A stretch of DNA of 64,000 bases from Eledone cirrhosa (GCA_964016885.1 OZ024742.1:124471615-124535614), one strand, 5' to 3'; numbered from the stretch's first letter, positions 47,728 through 60,190 are shown. Program-made: numbers and translations. Notes: generated by a model from the sequence alone, not told the origin.

Positions 47728-47850
47728 TATGTGTCTCTAATATTTAAACATTTCAATGAATAGTTACATATATATATATCCTTTTATATAGATAGTCAGT
47801 TGTAGAGTACTGTTCACCGGACTGGATAGGGAGCTGCTATGTCAAGGAAG
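47728..47850 (+). repeat. 120-bp direct repeat, copy 1
   Basis: GTGTCTCTAATATTTAAACA to GGAGCTGCTATGTCAAGGAA is repeated with few changes at 48,704-48,828. Both contain a TA tract, and both end inside LINE coding sequence (CACCGGACTGGA). Confidence 0.85.
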
Positions 47851-48530
47851 TTGACAGCATCCTCAACTGGATAATGAGAATAGTATATGGCACACTGAAA
47901 CCTACACCTACTCAGTGGCTGTCTATCCTTCTAAACATACACTTGAAATCACGCAAAGCATTCTGCGAATCAATGAATAGCTATCAAGAAAATAATTTCG
48001 ATCTGAAGAAAGAGAAGCGAAGATCATGTAATTGTTTCTACTTTTGGCACAAGGCCAGCAATTACCCAGTACATTACTGGTACTTTATTTTATCAACCCC
48101 GTAAGGATGAAAGGCAAAGTTAACCTTGGCGGGATTAACTTTGCCTTTCATCCTTACGGGGTCGATAAAATAAAGTACTAGTAATGTACTGGGTAATTGC
48201 TGTCCTTGTGCCAAAAGTAGACATAGAGGCGAAGATCATGTAATGAGTCTAAATTGGCTAACCAAGACCTTGACCAGGACACCACAAGTAAAACAGTTGA
48301 ATTTGACTTTCCTAGAAAGCAATGAGCGTCCATTAATTGGATCCGCAAAACACGTGCCAGGACAGCCAATCATCTTTACCTATTGAACATGAAAGCCAGC
48401 CCTGCATTTGACTCTTAGGACGCTGACCAGACAGTGCTGCATGTTTGCCTCCTCAGATGTTTACCCAGCAGCCAAGAGGGAATACATAATATTACTAATG
48501 ACGCCTTAGTATGGCTCACCAAACTCAATC
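47795..48530 (+). pseudogene. LINE C-terminal fragment interrupted by a SINE
   Basis: Plus-strand reading gives EYCSPDWIGSCYVKEVDSIL, NWIMRIVYGTLKPTPTQWLS, matching the post-RT region of common invertebrate LINEs (..H..KVD..LN..MR...G..KPTP..WL.VL). After the SINE at 48,033-48,228 it continues with the IRKTRARTANHLYLL block that resembles the R..TG.GR....LH..G sequence of the same domain, then a Cys-containing part near 48,440. Stops and shifts present. Clade not resolved; it differs from the two LINE families above. Confidence 0.6.
48033..48228. repeat. Inverted SINE dimer with one TSD
   Basis: 48,033-48,137 is the 3' part of the main SINE in minus orientation; 48,138-48,228 is the same 3' part in plus orientation, meeting at GGCGGGATTAACTTTGCC. 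The whole palindrome sits between exact duplications GCGAAGATCATGTAAT (48,017-48,032 and 48,229-48,244), so it arose in one insertion event. Confidence 0.88.
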
Positions 48531-48580
48531 TGTCTCACAAACCATTTTGCATATGTCATAAGACAAGATGAAGAAGAAGA

Positions 48581-48613
<33 letters not shown>

Positions 48614-48638
48614 TACAAACACACACACACACACACAC

Positions 48639-48705
<67 letters not shown>
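48581..48705. repeat. (TA)n(CA)n(TA)n microsatellite
   Basis: TA, CA and TA tracts. Confidence 0.95.
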
Positions 48706-48707
<2 letters not shown>

Positions 48708-48828
48708 CTCTAATATTTAAACATTTCAATGAATAGTTACATATATATATATATCCATTTATATAGATAGTCAGTTGTAAAGTACTATTCACCGGACTGG
48801 ACAGGGAGCTGCTATGTCAAGGAAATTG
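48704..48828 (+). repeat. 120-bp direct repeat, copy 2
   Basis: Second copy of 47,728-47,850. It stops at TCAAGGAAATTGAAGAGTCC, where the hammerhead-bearing sequence begins. Confidence 0.85.
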
Positions 48829-48897
48829 AAGAGTCCCACATTATATTCTTCTGTTTTGGATTTGTTAATGCTTCTATACTCTGTATTTACTCTTTAA

Positions 48898-48942
48898 GCT
48901 CTGAAGAGTCCCACTTTTAGTGTGGACGAAACATTGTCAGCA
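48898..48942 (+). ncRNA. Hammerhead ribozyme (type I)
   Basis: CTGAAGA (48,901-48,907, fits CUGANGA); helix II GTCCCAC / GTG-T-GGAC with one bulged T and loop TTTTA (48,908-48,927); GAAA (48,928-48,931); helix III AC / GT with loop ATT; triplet GTC (48,936-48,938); helix I GCT (48,898-48,900) with AGC (48,939-48,941). It shares GAAACATTGTC with the 20.3 kb ribozyme but has different helices I and II, so pairing is maintained with different bases. A truncated first box, TTGAAGAGTCCCAC, also occurs at 48,827-48,840. Confidence 0.82.
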
Positions 48943-48999
48943 ATTAAAGATATACCTATGTTCTAAGCGCTCTTTGTTGTTAATTGTATATATATATAT

Positions 49000-50235
49000 A
49001 TATTTATATATTTAAAAACAACAGTAGGCGGGACTAAAAATATTTTTTTTAAATTATAATTTTGCGGAAACACTAGACGTATTTAAATGTCCCAGTTCGG
49101 TCATCCGATCATGATGCAAAACTTAGACGATGTCATCAGGTGTTGATTACAAATATACAATAGCAGGATTACTACGACACAAACAGAGAATATAGGATAG
49201 ATTTTGTTCAGGGATGGCTCGCCAATTTGGTGTTATTTTAACGTTATGCTTCCCCGAATGGCACACCCGCATCAATCCATAAGCATTCTGGTATAGTAGG
49301 CGGGATCGGAGGCTGTGGATTGTTAGGTGGCAACAGAAATTCTACAGCTCTCATAATATGCTATTCCCTAATATGAACCAAGCATTCCGGGGATAGAAAA
49401 GTCTAGGGGAAATAAAGTAGATCGGGAAACATTTACAGAAAACAAGCGTAGCGGGGTGATGAAATCAAAGCCTTGTTGTAATGCTATGGCAATTTATAAG
49501 ATTATAGAAATTCTACGAAATATTCAAAAAGTACAAATTCAAAAGACAGATACAATAATTATAAAGGTTACAATACTTATAAATTAAGAAAGATTATGAA
49601 AAATACTTTTAAAAATTATAAAAATTACGTGTGATTGATACGTTAAATAGATTAAGAAAAATAAATTAAGAGAAGATAAATTGGGAAGAAATATAAATAT
49701 TAAAGTGTGGTTAATTATGATTCGATTGTCGCTAGTAAATTAGGGGGTCATCAAACTATGTTGTGTATATATGTGTTTGTATTGTGGAAATAAATGTGTC
49801 GAGTCATGTCTGTAACAGTTCTTCTCACCCCCGCAAAGTCTACAAATATAAGCTACCATTGACTGGGTATATTCACACAATAAATGAGAGGAACATTAAT
49901 TAATTAATTAATCAATTCCAAGCACTCAAATTATAGAAACAAATTTATTCGACGTGCTTATTACTGAGAGAGCCGCAGGCAGTCAATCGATGGTTAACAC
50001 ATACCAGATAATGTTAATAATAGTAAGGATAATGATATGATTATAGATAGATAAAACATTGCATATTATTATCTTTCTCTATGGTGCGATAGATTAAACG
50101 GCAGAGGTAACTAATTATTTATAATTATACTTAGGTAGAAAACGCAGATACTTACATGAAGATTAATGTGAAAATGAAACTGCGTAGGTAAATAAATTAA
50201 AACTAAAATTAAAATGAAAATTAAATCGATAGCTA
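49000..50235. other. Anonymous A+T-rich DNA
   Basis: No gene recognised. The minus strand at 49,150-49,085 has a CACCTGATGACATCG segment reminiscent of the 32.4 kb family start, without the matching GAAAC. Confidence 0.45.
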
Positions 50236-50247
50236 TTATTGAATAAA

Positions 50248-50428
50248 TTGGATTGGCAGTATCGGTAGAGGGTCAGACTCCATGCTTTCCAGCATAGTTA
50301 CGTCCCTTTACGATCTGAGTTCAAATCTCGCCGAGGTTAACTTTGGCTTTCATCCATACGGGGTCGATAAAATAAAGTACTAGTAATGCACTGGGTAATT
50401 GCTGGCCTTGTGCCTAAAGTAGAAACAC
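50248..50428 (+). repeat. tRNA-derived SINE with 12-bp TSD
   Basis: GGCAGTATCGGTAGAGGGTC (A box), GAGTTCAAATC (B box), GGGGTCGATAAAATAAAGTA and GCACTGGGTAATTGCTGG. Flanked by TTATTGAATAAA at 50,236-50,247 and 50,429-50,440. Confidence 0.92.
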
Positions 50429-50440
50429 TTATTGAATAAA

Positions 50441-51266
50441 GGTGTCATTTAATATTAGGTTACATTTGAAATATAGTATGGGATGTAGTATAATGTAGTT
50501 AGTTTAATTTTCTGCTATGAGATGAAATTTTAAAAATATAAAATTAAGGTATAGGAGTAGTTGTAATATAAATTATAACGAAGTTTGAGTGGTAAATAAA
50601 TTACGGTGGTGGATAATAAATATTTCCTTTAGCAAGGAAGTACACAAAGTAGTGAACAGCAATTAATGATTGATAATTGGTATATAATACATAATATATA
50701 AGTGAACAAGGTGAAGCATTGACTATTGGTATGGAGACCACAGTGAAACATATGGTATCAGAAGTTTACATATCACACCTGAATTATATCATAATCATTA
50801 AACTATAGAGTAGGTGTACTCCACCTAAAGTACAAATTGTAGCACTCAATATAAGCACCTGATAAACATTAAACTAAAAGGTAAAATGTGAATAGAAGAT
50901 AGAGAACGTCAAATAGTATCGTGTAACAAACAATCTAGAGACTCGTAAAAGTTCTCGTTCGTCAGTGAGGACGTAAGTAGACATTTACAATCGGGTCAAT
51001 CTTTTTAGGAAGATTCATCTTTCACAGATCCGTGATGGGAGTTTATCTTTTATTGAGGTTAGGGTTTCGGTTCTTCATTACATCACAAAGCACTCGACTA
51101 ACTGGAGCTGCAAAAAGCTGTTACTAATGGATAGAACTTGTCATTCCGGTTATTAAATATAGTCTTATAAATTAAAGCACTCAACGTTATGCAATTCATC
51201 CATGTTAGATGGGGTGTCCCATGGTTGGTGCAGGAACGGATGTAAATATTCATTAAAAAAGTTTAA

Positions 51267-51270
<4 letters not shown>
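50441..51270. other. Anonymous A+T-rich DNA
   Basis: No gene or repeat recognised. Confidence 0.45.

Positions 51271-51351
<81 letters not shown>
51271..51351. repeat. (TA)n microsatellite
   Basis: About 40 TA units. Confidence 0.95.
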
Positions 51352-51442
51352 TTATGTTAATCGGAGATAGGTATTGTATACCCGTGTCCCACTAAGGTAT
51401 TGGCAGCATAATAATTAGCTCTATGCTTTGGAGCAGAGCCGT

Positions 51443-52341
51443 ATATATGATAAAGAACACAAGAGCGTCTACAACATCAAAAAACTGTTATTGGCTTACA
51501 ATGTTTCTTCCTTACGTAACCGTAGGATTCTTAAGAGCTATAAAAGGTTTTTTTTATTGGTGTTATGGACTCTACCAACCAAACATTCAAGAACAAAGAG
51601 TAAAGAGAGTAAAGAGCAAAAGCAGGGGACAATAAGTCTAATTTTAGTGCGGGAGGGTGGGCTGTGGGTCCTTGTTTACTAGCTGTGTTCATATTCATTC
51701 CCGGGAGTCGAGTGGTTAGTTGAGCCATAGATGGGGTGTCGTCGATAGTAGGGTGCAGAGGCTACACACGCATAAATGGCATTATATAACGGAGGAGAAA
51801 GTACATGAGGTAATTAGAAATGGAATAATAGTAATAATAATAATCTATAATTAATTGTTTCTAGTTTTGGCACAAGGCCAGAAATTATCCAGTGTATTAC
51901 TGGTACTTTATTTCATCAACCCCATAAGGATGAAAGGCAAAGTTAACATCGGCGGGATTTGAACTCAGAATGGCAACTCTATACGTCAAAGCATGGCGTC
52001 CGACCCTCTACCGTTATTGCCAATCCACCGCCCTAATAATAATCTATAATAATAATAATCTATAATAATAATAATCTATAATTAATAATGTATAATAAGG
52101 CATGGGGAAGATTACACTGTAATACGGTATAAAAGTAAGAATAAGGTAAAATATAAAGGAGGATAAAGGTGAAAATAAGAATAAAGATAAAAAAATATAT
52201 ATAAAAAATATATAGAGAATATATAAAAAAATATAAGCAAGTATTAGAAAGGGAAAAACACAATGTAAAAAAACCCATTTTGTCAAATAAAAATATTATA
52301 AATATGGGGGGAGAAAACGGGATAGAGAAATATAATCAAAT
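51443..52341 (-). repeat. PLE-4 left inverted arm (pseudo-LTR), with SINE insert
   Basis: Inverted copy of 55,634-56,318: same order of AAGAACACAAGAGCGTCTAC, CCTTACGTAACCGTAGG, CCTCTCGGGA-type end and TATAATCAAAT. About 700 bp without the SINE at 51,852-52,033. On its minus strand lies a decayed hammerhead core (CTTAAGA for CTGATGA, then GAAACATTGTA, about 51,541-51,490). Confidence 0.88.
51852..52033 (-). repeat. tRNA-derived SINE inside the PLE-4 arm
   Basis: Full-length minus-strand copy including the A box end CCAATCCACCGCCC. Flanked by TAATAATAATCTATAAT at 51,835-51,851 and 52,034-52,050. The right PLE-4 arm (around 55,890-55,915) has the same site without the SINE. Confidence 0.93.
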
Positions 52342-52344
52342 GTG

Positions 52345-54570
52345 ATTAGTTGAGAGAATATAAGATGATAATAGTTATGTAAAGTTTATACATCTTAATA
52401 ATAAATAATATGTATATCAGAGTTGCACATCCTTCAATTCACTTGCAAGTTCAACCCACGTGGCATAGTCTATTGCTCATCTGTGCGGTCGTGTGCGTTT
52501 GTGTTTGACACCACAGCAGATGCCCAAGTTCGTAAATTTCAATGCAGATAGAAATCTATTTTTGCTCACCCAGACATTGACGGAGGATCCAATATTCCTA
52601 GTTCATTGCCGACCCAATATGTGTGTGGTGTTATTTTGGTCGCACAAATCAATCACTTGGTTCAATATTATGGAGTATGGTTTTCTGGTCTTCTTTACAC
52701 TATCAGTGGTTGTATATCTCGAAATCACAAGGAACACAGTACTCCGGTTTGGTGTGATTATCGGTCATCCAACTATGTTGTCGGTGGTTGGATTCAATGC
52801 TATTGCCCAGAACGTAGAACTTTGGTGTTGATTGAACATTAACGAGGCAGAGTGAGATCGCATCTGTGGTACACAACGGTACGCAAGGAAATTCTTCGTC
52901 TTCGTTTCATCCGGGTCTAGCAGTCACGTGCAAGAACTGCTACGTAGTAATTGTGAGGGTAAGCGGTCAAGATAGTAACTGACCGAAAATTTTCTTGGGA
53001 ATTCAGACAGGCATGACAGGTACATTTAGGTCAGCAGTTTCTTCATGTGTACGTGCGTCCGATACATACAGACACATATTTATATGTATTTCAATAAAAA
53101 AAAATTCAATTGATTCGCTTATTGATATTATATCTCTGTTGCTCCGATGTGCATGTTGTGATGTTCTGGTCGTGTTTACCATTCACTGTGTTTTACCATT
53201 ACCTTGCAATGTGATGTTTTGGTCATCAATATTCCGGCAAGCGCATTCCTCTCTTATATTGTGGAGAATGGTGTTCTTGTCCTCAGTAAACATTTGGGTC
53301 AGCAGGAGGGGCGGTGGTTCTCAGTTTCAACTGCGACAATACATATGTGTTACTCTACATATCGTGCTCCTCTAAAAGAAGAGTATTATAGGAGGAATTC
53401 ATGCCAAACACCACATATAGAGAAGACTTCTACAGAAAAGAATTCTCTCTCCCAGAGTTCCTTCCAAATAACCTTTCGGCGACACATAGCCAAGTACAGA
53501 ATACGTAATATATAATATATAACATATAGTGTGTTATTACCTGAGTGGATATTCACTTGTATCATACATGAGAGGCAATAGAGAGTGGGGAGGAAGAGGC
53601 CCTGCTTTTATGGTGGAGGTTGGGGTGAACTAGCATAAGAATGCACACCCGCAGACGTTCCCGCATCTGTCTGAGCGTACACATGGACAGCGACGCACAC
53701 ACTCAAACACGCATATATGTATACACCCATGCACACACACACGCACGCGCACACACACGCACAGATGATAGAGGCTGGGGTGTATTGTTATATATGTCCA
53801 TGTTCGCAGACATACACATACTCATACCCACCCATAGATGTACGTATGCATACACACACACACACATGAGAGGTTTGGGTGTATTAGCACATGGGTAGAT
53901 ATTCCCCCACATGCATGCGTGCACACACACATGCACACACACATATATCCGCGCGCACAGACACACACACCAGCCCACGCCCATCTACACCCAGGCATAT
54001 AGATCACCACCCCACTACACGCATGAATATACACAGACGTGTGGGGGTTAGCGAGATTTAAGATATACGGAACCTGAGGGGTCATTATAGCGACATAGGT
54101 TTACCCACAAGATATATGGCATATGATATTGGATCCACAGAATGTGATCATGCCGCGGTACTAGCCAGTGCACACATATGCGCACACACCTGCGCCTCCT
54201 CACTCCCCGACAGACCAGCGCCCACACACATGTACACACCCATATTCGATGACATGTACCCACATAGGCGTATTTATGGGGATCCATAGAGGAGCAAATA
54301 AATGGATGAGTCGCAGGGGAGCCTGCAGTACTACGGGGCGGTTGTGCAGCGCAACTTAAGATGAGGGCTAGGACAAAATGCCGTCCAGGAGTGGTGTAAC
54401 CTAGATGAGAGTATGACATTCCATTTACTCCACACCGTCTCGTGTCCCAAATTCAATTCTCCCAAAGCTGTAGCCCGGTAGGGGACTGTTCCACCCATAG
54501 GCTACCTATCTATCTGGGGGGAGTTGTAGTCAAGGAGGGGTATGTCTAAGTGTGGGTTGCGTAATATATA
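52345..54570. other. DNA between PLE-4 arm and nuclease, no gene recognised
   Basis: Less A+T-rich than its surroundings. Open frames at 52,493-52,831 and 52,995-53,515 have no motif I know and are probably incidental. CA/CG-rich imperfect repeats fill 53,640-54,000 and 54,165-54,260, with GAGGTTTGGGTGTATTAGCA-like blocks recurring. Confidence 0.45.
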
Positions 54571-54576
54571 TTACGT

Positions 54577-55630
54577 CTATGTGCTAGGTTTAAAATAGAA
54601 GAAGGAACTCAGGATTTTGTGTTGGCAAGAGGAGAACATTTCCGAATTCCTGTTAAGCAGGTTCTGTTTAGAGTGTATTATGGCATGGCATTCTAGTAAA
54701 CGCAGGTCACAACTCCCGCTCTGCGGTCGGTATGGCGTGGATCTAGTAAGCTTCCTCCAAAAAAGTTTGTAAGGGGTACTATTATTTTTTAAAAAGGAGA
54801 TGTATCCCGCCAGTGAGGTGGCATTATTATGTCTATCGTGTCTAAATGTGCACATATGCGCGTTATATCTAGTTTTAAATGTATTGGACGTTGATCCTAT
54901 ATATGTTTTGGTAGAGTTGTGTGTGGTTACGTCACATGCATATACGATGTTTTTCATGAGAAAAGCCCCCCTTAGGGGACAGGTACTACTCCGCCTACAA
55001 TTGCAACTGCGGGTTCGATCAGTTAGCGTACCTCCCGAACTTTGGTTACTAGCATTATCACTAGGTGCCTCTACATCATTAGATGGCTCAGTGATGCTAT
55101 TATGTTGCCTATTTTCCAGTGTAGTCGGTTGCTGGTGGTTAACTGCCATTTTAATTGTTTCGAAACCTTCCCTAGTGTTCCTAATGTTCGTGCGTGCTAG
55201 GTGTGATGCCAGGTTAGGTATGGTCGAATAGGATAATTTAATCACGTTTTTGTTAATTATGTTGCGATATCTATTGCCTGGTGGGAAGATCTTTTTCTAA
55301 TAATGAGAATAATACTCTGGGGAGGTTAGTGAAGACCTCAGAGTTAAAAGGTGGGTTAAAATACATGTTTTTCCTTCTATTTTTCTTATCTGTGGGGTGA
55401 GTCTCGTTACTGTGCGTACTATTTTGTAGGGTTCCGTTATTAACGTTAGTGGCGTTGTCTGTTTTGCTTATGCCCGGATGGTTTATATTCATGGCATGAC
55501 CATTTGCTGCTTTAGAGTTGTGGTGAGGGACTCTAGTATTGTCTCTACGTGGTTTACATTTAGCTGGGTTACCGCCATTAGGGTTCTTACTATTATTCTT
55601 GCCTCTAAGTTGGTTAGGCTTTGTGGCCAT
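54577..55630 (-). pseudogene. PLE-4: GIY-YIG endonuclease part, same lineage as PLE-3
   Basis: Minus strand from ATG at 55,630: an Asn-rich N-terminus, then MYFNPPFNSEVFTNLPRVLF (matching the WYSPPFNREV linker of PLE-3) to 55,271. After a short frameshift the frame 55,245-54,577 reads a linker with CNCRRSSTCPLRG and the nuclease: NIVYACDVTTHNSTKTYIGS, TFKTRYNAHMCTF, NATSLAGYISFLKNN, CDLRLLECHAIIH, LNRNSEMFSSC. The GIY-YIG pieces VYACD and TYIGST and the downstream Arg are present. The RT is absent: the arm begins 3 bp upstream of the ATG. Only one frameshift, so much younger or better preserved than PLE-3. Confidence 0.85.
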
Positions 55631-55633
55631 ACT

Positions 55634-56318
55634 ATTTGATTATATTTCTCTATCCCGTTTTCTCCCCCCATATTTATAATATTTTTATTTGACAAAATCG
55701 GTTTTTTTACATCGTGCTTTTCCCTTTCTAATACTTGCTTATATTTTTTATATATTCTCTATATATTTTTTATATATATTTTTTATCTTTATTCTTATTT
55801 TCACCTTTATCCTCCTTTATATTTTACATTATTCTTACTTTTATACCTTATTATAGTGTAATCTTCCGCATGCCTTATTATACATTATTAATTATAGATT
55901 ATTATTATTACTCTTATTCCATTTCTAATTACCTCATGTACTTTCTCCTCCGTTATATATATATTGTATGCCCTTTGTGTGTGTGTAGCCTCTGCACACC
56001 CTCTGCACCCTACTATCGACGCCACCACATCTATGGCTCCACTAACCACTCGACTCCCGGGAATGAAATATGACCACAGCTAGTAAACAAGGACCCACAC
56101 CCCACCCTCCCGCACCAAAATTAGACTTAGTGTTCCCTGCTTTTGCTCTTTACTCTCTTTACTCTTTGTTCTTGAATGTTTGGTTGGTAGAGTCCATGAC
56201 ACCAATAAAAAACCCCTTTTATAGCTCTGATGAAACCTACGGTTACGTAAGGAAGAAACATTGTAAGCCAATAAAAAGTTGTTGATGTTGTAGACGCTCT
56301 TGTGTTCTTTATCATATA
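55634..56318 (+). repeat. PLE-4 right inverted arm (pseudo-LTR)
   Basis: About 685 bp inverted relative to 51,443-52,341 with high identity and no SINE. It ends at a short TA tract. It directly precedes the PLE-4 ATG on the minus strand. Confidence 0.88.
56223..56270 (+). ncRNA. Hammerhead-like motif with unusual helix II
   Basis: CTGATGA (56,227-56,233), GAAAC (56,255-56,259), helix III AC / GT with loop ATT, triplet GTA (56,263-56,265) and helix I GCT (56,224-56,226) with AGC (56,266-56,268). The 21 nt between the boxes pair poorly in the classical register; AACC / GGTT right after the first box is the best local hairpin. GTA is an allowed NUH triplet. It is antisense to the PLE-4 coding strand. 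Confidence 0.5.
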
Positions 56319-56339
56319 TATATATATACATAAATATTG

Positions 56340-57230
56340 CCGTAATGTATGTTCGCCATCACCATAAAAGGAGTCCTCGCTATGTAATTATAGAAATGAA
56401 TATTCTATATTATATATACTACATGGCAAACTGGTGTATACCTTCTTATGTACTCCGCGTTTCGTGAATCTCTCGATGTAATTCGATTGTCACAGTTCGG
56501 AGCGGATAAGTAAGAATACGCCTCTGCCATGTATTTCATACAATATATTCCCATGTAGCCCAGTAGAACCTATTTCACGATCAGATGGTGGGCGACTAAA
56601 CCGACTACCGCTCCAGGTCCTGCTCTATATAGCAGGCTAGGTGGAAATCAAGCAGCACAAAAGCAAGTGTTGTCAAAGAGCCAACCAATTCCACAGGGTC
56701 AAGTGCCTTCCATCCCAAGTTTGAGTTAGGTAATCTAACCAAACTGCACTTGGCCAAGCGTGGGGAGTACGGTTACATCCACCGACAATAACATACGATC
56801 CTCATAACTGTCCTGTTATCTTGCCTTGACATGTCACTGAACACAGAGCTGCGGGGATAGAGTGGGTGGAATGTGCGTAGCATAAGCAGTGGCATTGTCA
56901 TCTTTATGAGTATATGTTTTTGCACAAGTCCAACAGTGGTGGAGGAGTGGCAATGCGAGGAGACTTGGCCGGTTAGGAGAACATAGTCACAAATCTATAC
57001 CTGAGCGCCTCGTGTCTTATCCTAACGTGGCTGCACTGTTAAGTTCAACAGCAACCTACTTCGATGGAGTCTTATATGCTGCAACGCTAACTTCGACTAT
57101 TTTAAATCTATTTAATCTCTGTATACTAAAGCCGTTACACTGGAATACAACCCAAACGAAAATTACGTCATAACAGCATCGAGTGCTTTGTCGGCGCACC
57201 GCTTGTAACTGTCGTTGCACATTTAACTAA
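56340..57230. other. No gene recognised
   Basis: Moderate G+C, apparently single-copy in this window. No open frame, SINE or microsatellite of note. Confidence 0.45.
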
Positions 57231-57233
57231 CAT

Positions 57234-58025
<792 letters not shown>

Positions 58026-58039
58026 TTTTCTCTTCATCC

Positions 58040-58530
<491 letters not shown>

Positions 58531-58914
58531 TCGTTTTCGGTGTGCTCGGCCGACTGAACTCACACGATATGCAAATTAGGCTGCTCAGCCGTTAATATGC
58601 ATAAGGAAAGTATATACTTTCAGACGCTCAACCATCTGGCAGGAAGGTATACGATGCTGACGATAGCTAATAAGCTTGAAACTAGTACATCGTTCCTGTG
58701 TCAATGTTGAATAAAAAGGTGACGTGGTTGCCTAAACACTGTACGGCGTAATTCGGGTTGTCTGTTTGTTTACAAACAAACAAACCAGGCATTATAATAA
58801 ATGTTCGGTAAACCGATACGGGCATATATATATATATGTGTGCATGTATGTATATATATGTATATACTACTGTACGTCTGTATACATATATGTATGTACG
58901 TATACATACATACT

Positions 58915-58949
<35 letters not shown>

Positions 58950-59690
58950 GTATATATATATACAATGTAAATGACAATCAACGAGTGTTTAAAACATTTA
59001 ATCATTTACGATCGTTTCATCCTATCACAAGGATAAAATAATAGGAGTCAAACAGAGGTCAAACACAAACAAAATATCTAAACTTTGAACTTAAACTGTT
59101 AGGAGAATACATAAAATTAGAGGCTAGATTAGCATAAGTACTAACATTTATATAATATAACAGAGGCGGAAGAAGCAAATAAAGAATAGTAGCATATAAT
59201 TGAACATCAAATTAAGAGCAGATAAAAGCATTAAAAACATAATGTTACAGATATATAATAAACATGATGCCACAGAAAAGTTAAGTAAAGTGAAAAACAT
59301 ATATCATAAGCAGTTAAGAAAATTAAAAAAGTTAATAAGAGAAGACACGCAATTCAAATATATATATAAAAATACATGACCAAAAAATATTTTTAATAAT
59401 ACATCTAAAATGGTCGACTGCGTAATTCAGTCATAATAATAATTATTTTTCAACCCGTCCAAAGGAGTTAAATAGAATCATCGAAGTGAAAAATCAAAAA
59501 TAGATTGAACTGTTATCAAGACACATCATCGAAAATACCACATAGTTGAATAGAGGAGACAAAGTCATATATCATCAAGCGTATATAATAAAACGGGAAA
59601 AATATGTGTGATATATGTATGTTTGTGAGTCTAAGTGTGTTTTCCTAGTGAGGACATGAATTTAATTTAAAAGAAAGAATGAAACTAGCC
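58531..59690. other. No gene recognised
   Basis: TA/TG simple repeats at 58,826-58,965, then A+T-rich anonymous DNA. Confidence 0.45.
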
Positions 59691-60190
59691 GCTGTGATGT
59701 TGGAATACAGGCTTTTAAATTAACCATTTCGATGCACTTCTTTCCATTATATTATTGATCCTAGGTTTTAATAGCTTCATTACGGGGACTTCCTTAATCC
59801 TCAGCGTACCTATACTGCGTTCGGTAGCTAAGCTTGTGGGTGGTTGTAATATTGTCCCGGTTTCCACATTTGATGGTGTGTTTTCGGAAAGAAGACGAGT
59901 TGGTGTTAATACCTTCTTTAATACAGAGATGTAACGGCCGAATAATGCTACCTATGTAAAATACATTGCACATGTTACATTCTAGTATGTATACTATGTA
60001 GGTATTTAGCCAACAATTAGTGTTGTGAATAGGGAAATTTGCAATGGTGCATCCATTATCCTAGTTGGGAGGTTGCCTTGTGGAGAGGCATCTTCGCAGG
60101 GAAGGTCCAGAATGAACAAGTTTGATAGTGAGGCCCTCGCTTCTGATGGCTTTGCGTATGGCGTTGGTGGCTTCCTCTCTAAGATATAAT
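59690..60190 (-). pseudogene. PLE-5: GIY-YIG endonuclease relic
   Basis: On the minus strand from about 60,185 the sequence reads EATNAIRKAIRSEGLTIKLV, HSGPSLRRCL, then NTYIVYILECNMCNVFYIGS followed by IIRPLHLCIKEGIN and SSSFRKHTIKCGNRDN. VYILEC..C..FYIGS..R is the classic PLE GIY-YIG start with its two cysteines, and the R..H..C..N run fits the rest of the domain. A stop at QPPN and later frame breaks show it is dead. No RT sequence is upstream. Confidence 0.8.

Noticed and set aside
49085..49150. CACCTGATGACATCG on the minus strand as another hammerhead
   Set aside because: No GAAAC follows at the expected place and no helix III or helix I can be drawn. It may be a distant relative of the 32.4 kb family, but the evidence is too thin to list as a ribozyme.
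52493..53515. Open frames of 103-126 codons between PLE-4 arm and nuclease
   Set aside because: No motif, overlapping frames on one strand, and codon content like random sequence. Left as non-coding.
53640..54260. A CRISPR-like or satellite array in the CA/CG-rich region
   Set aside because: Units are irregular CA/CG-rich microsatellite blocks with no constant repeat and spacer lengths, and the organism is a eukaryote.
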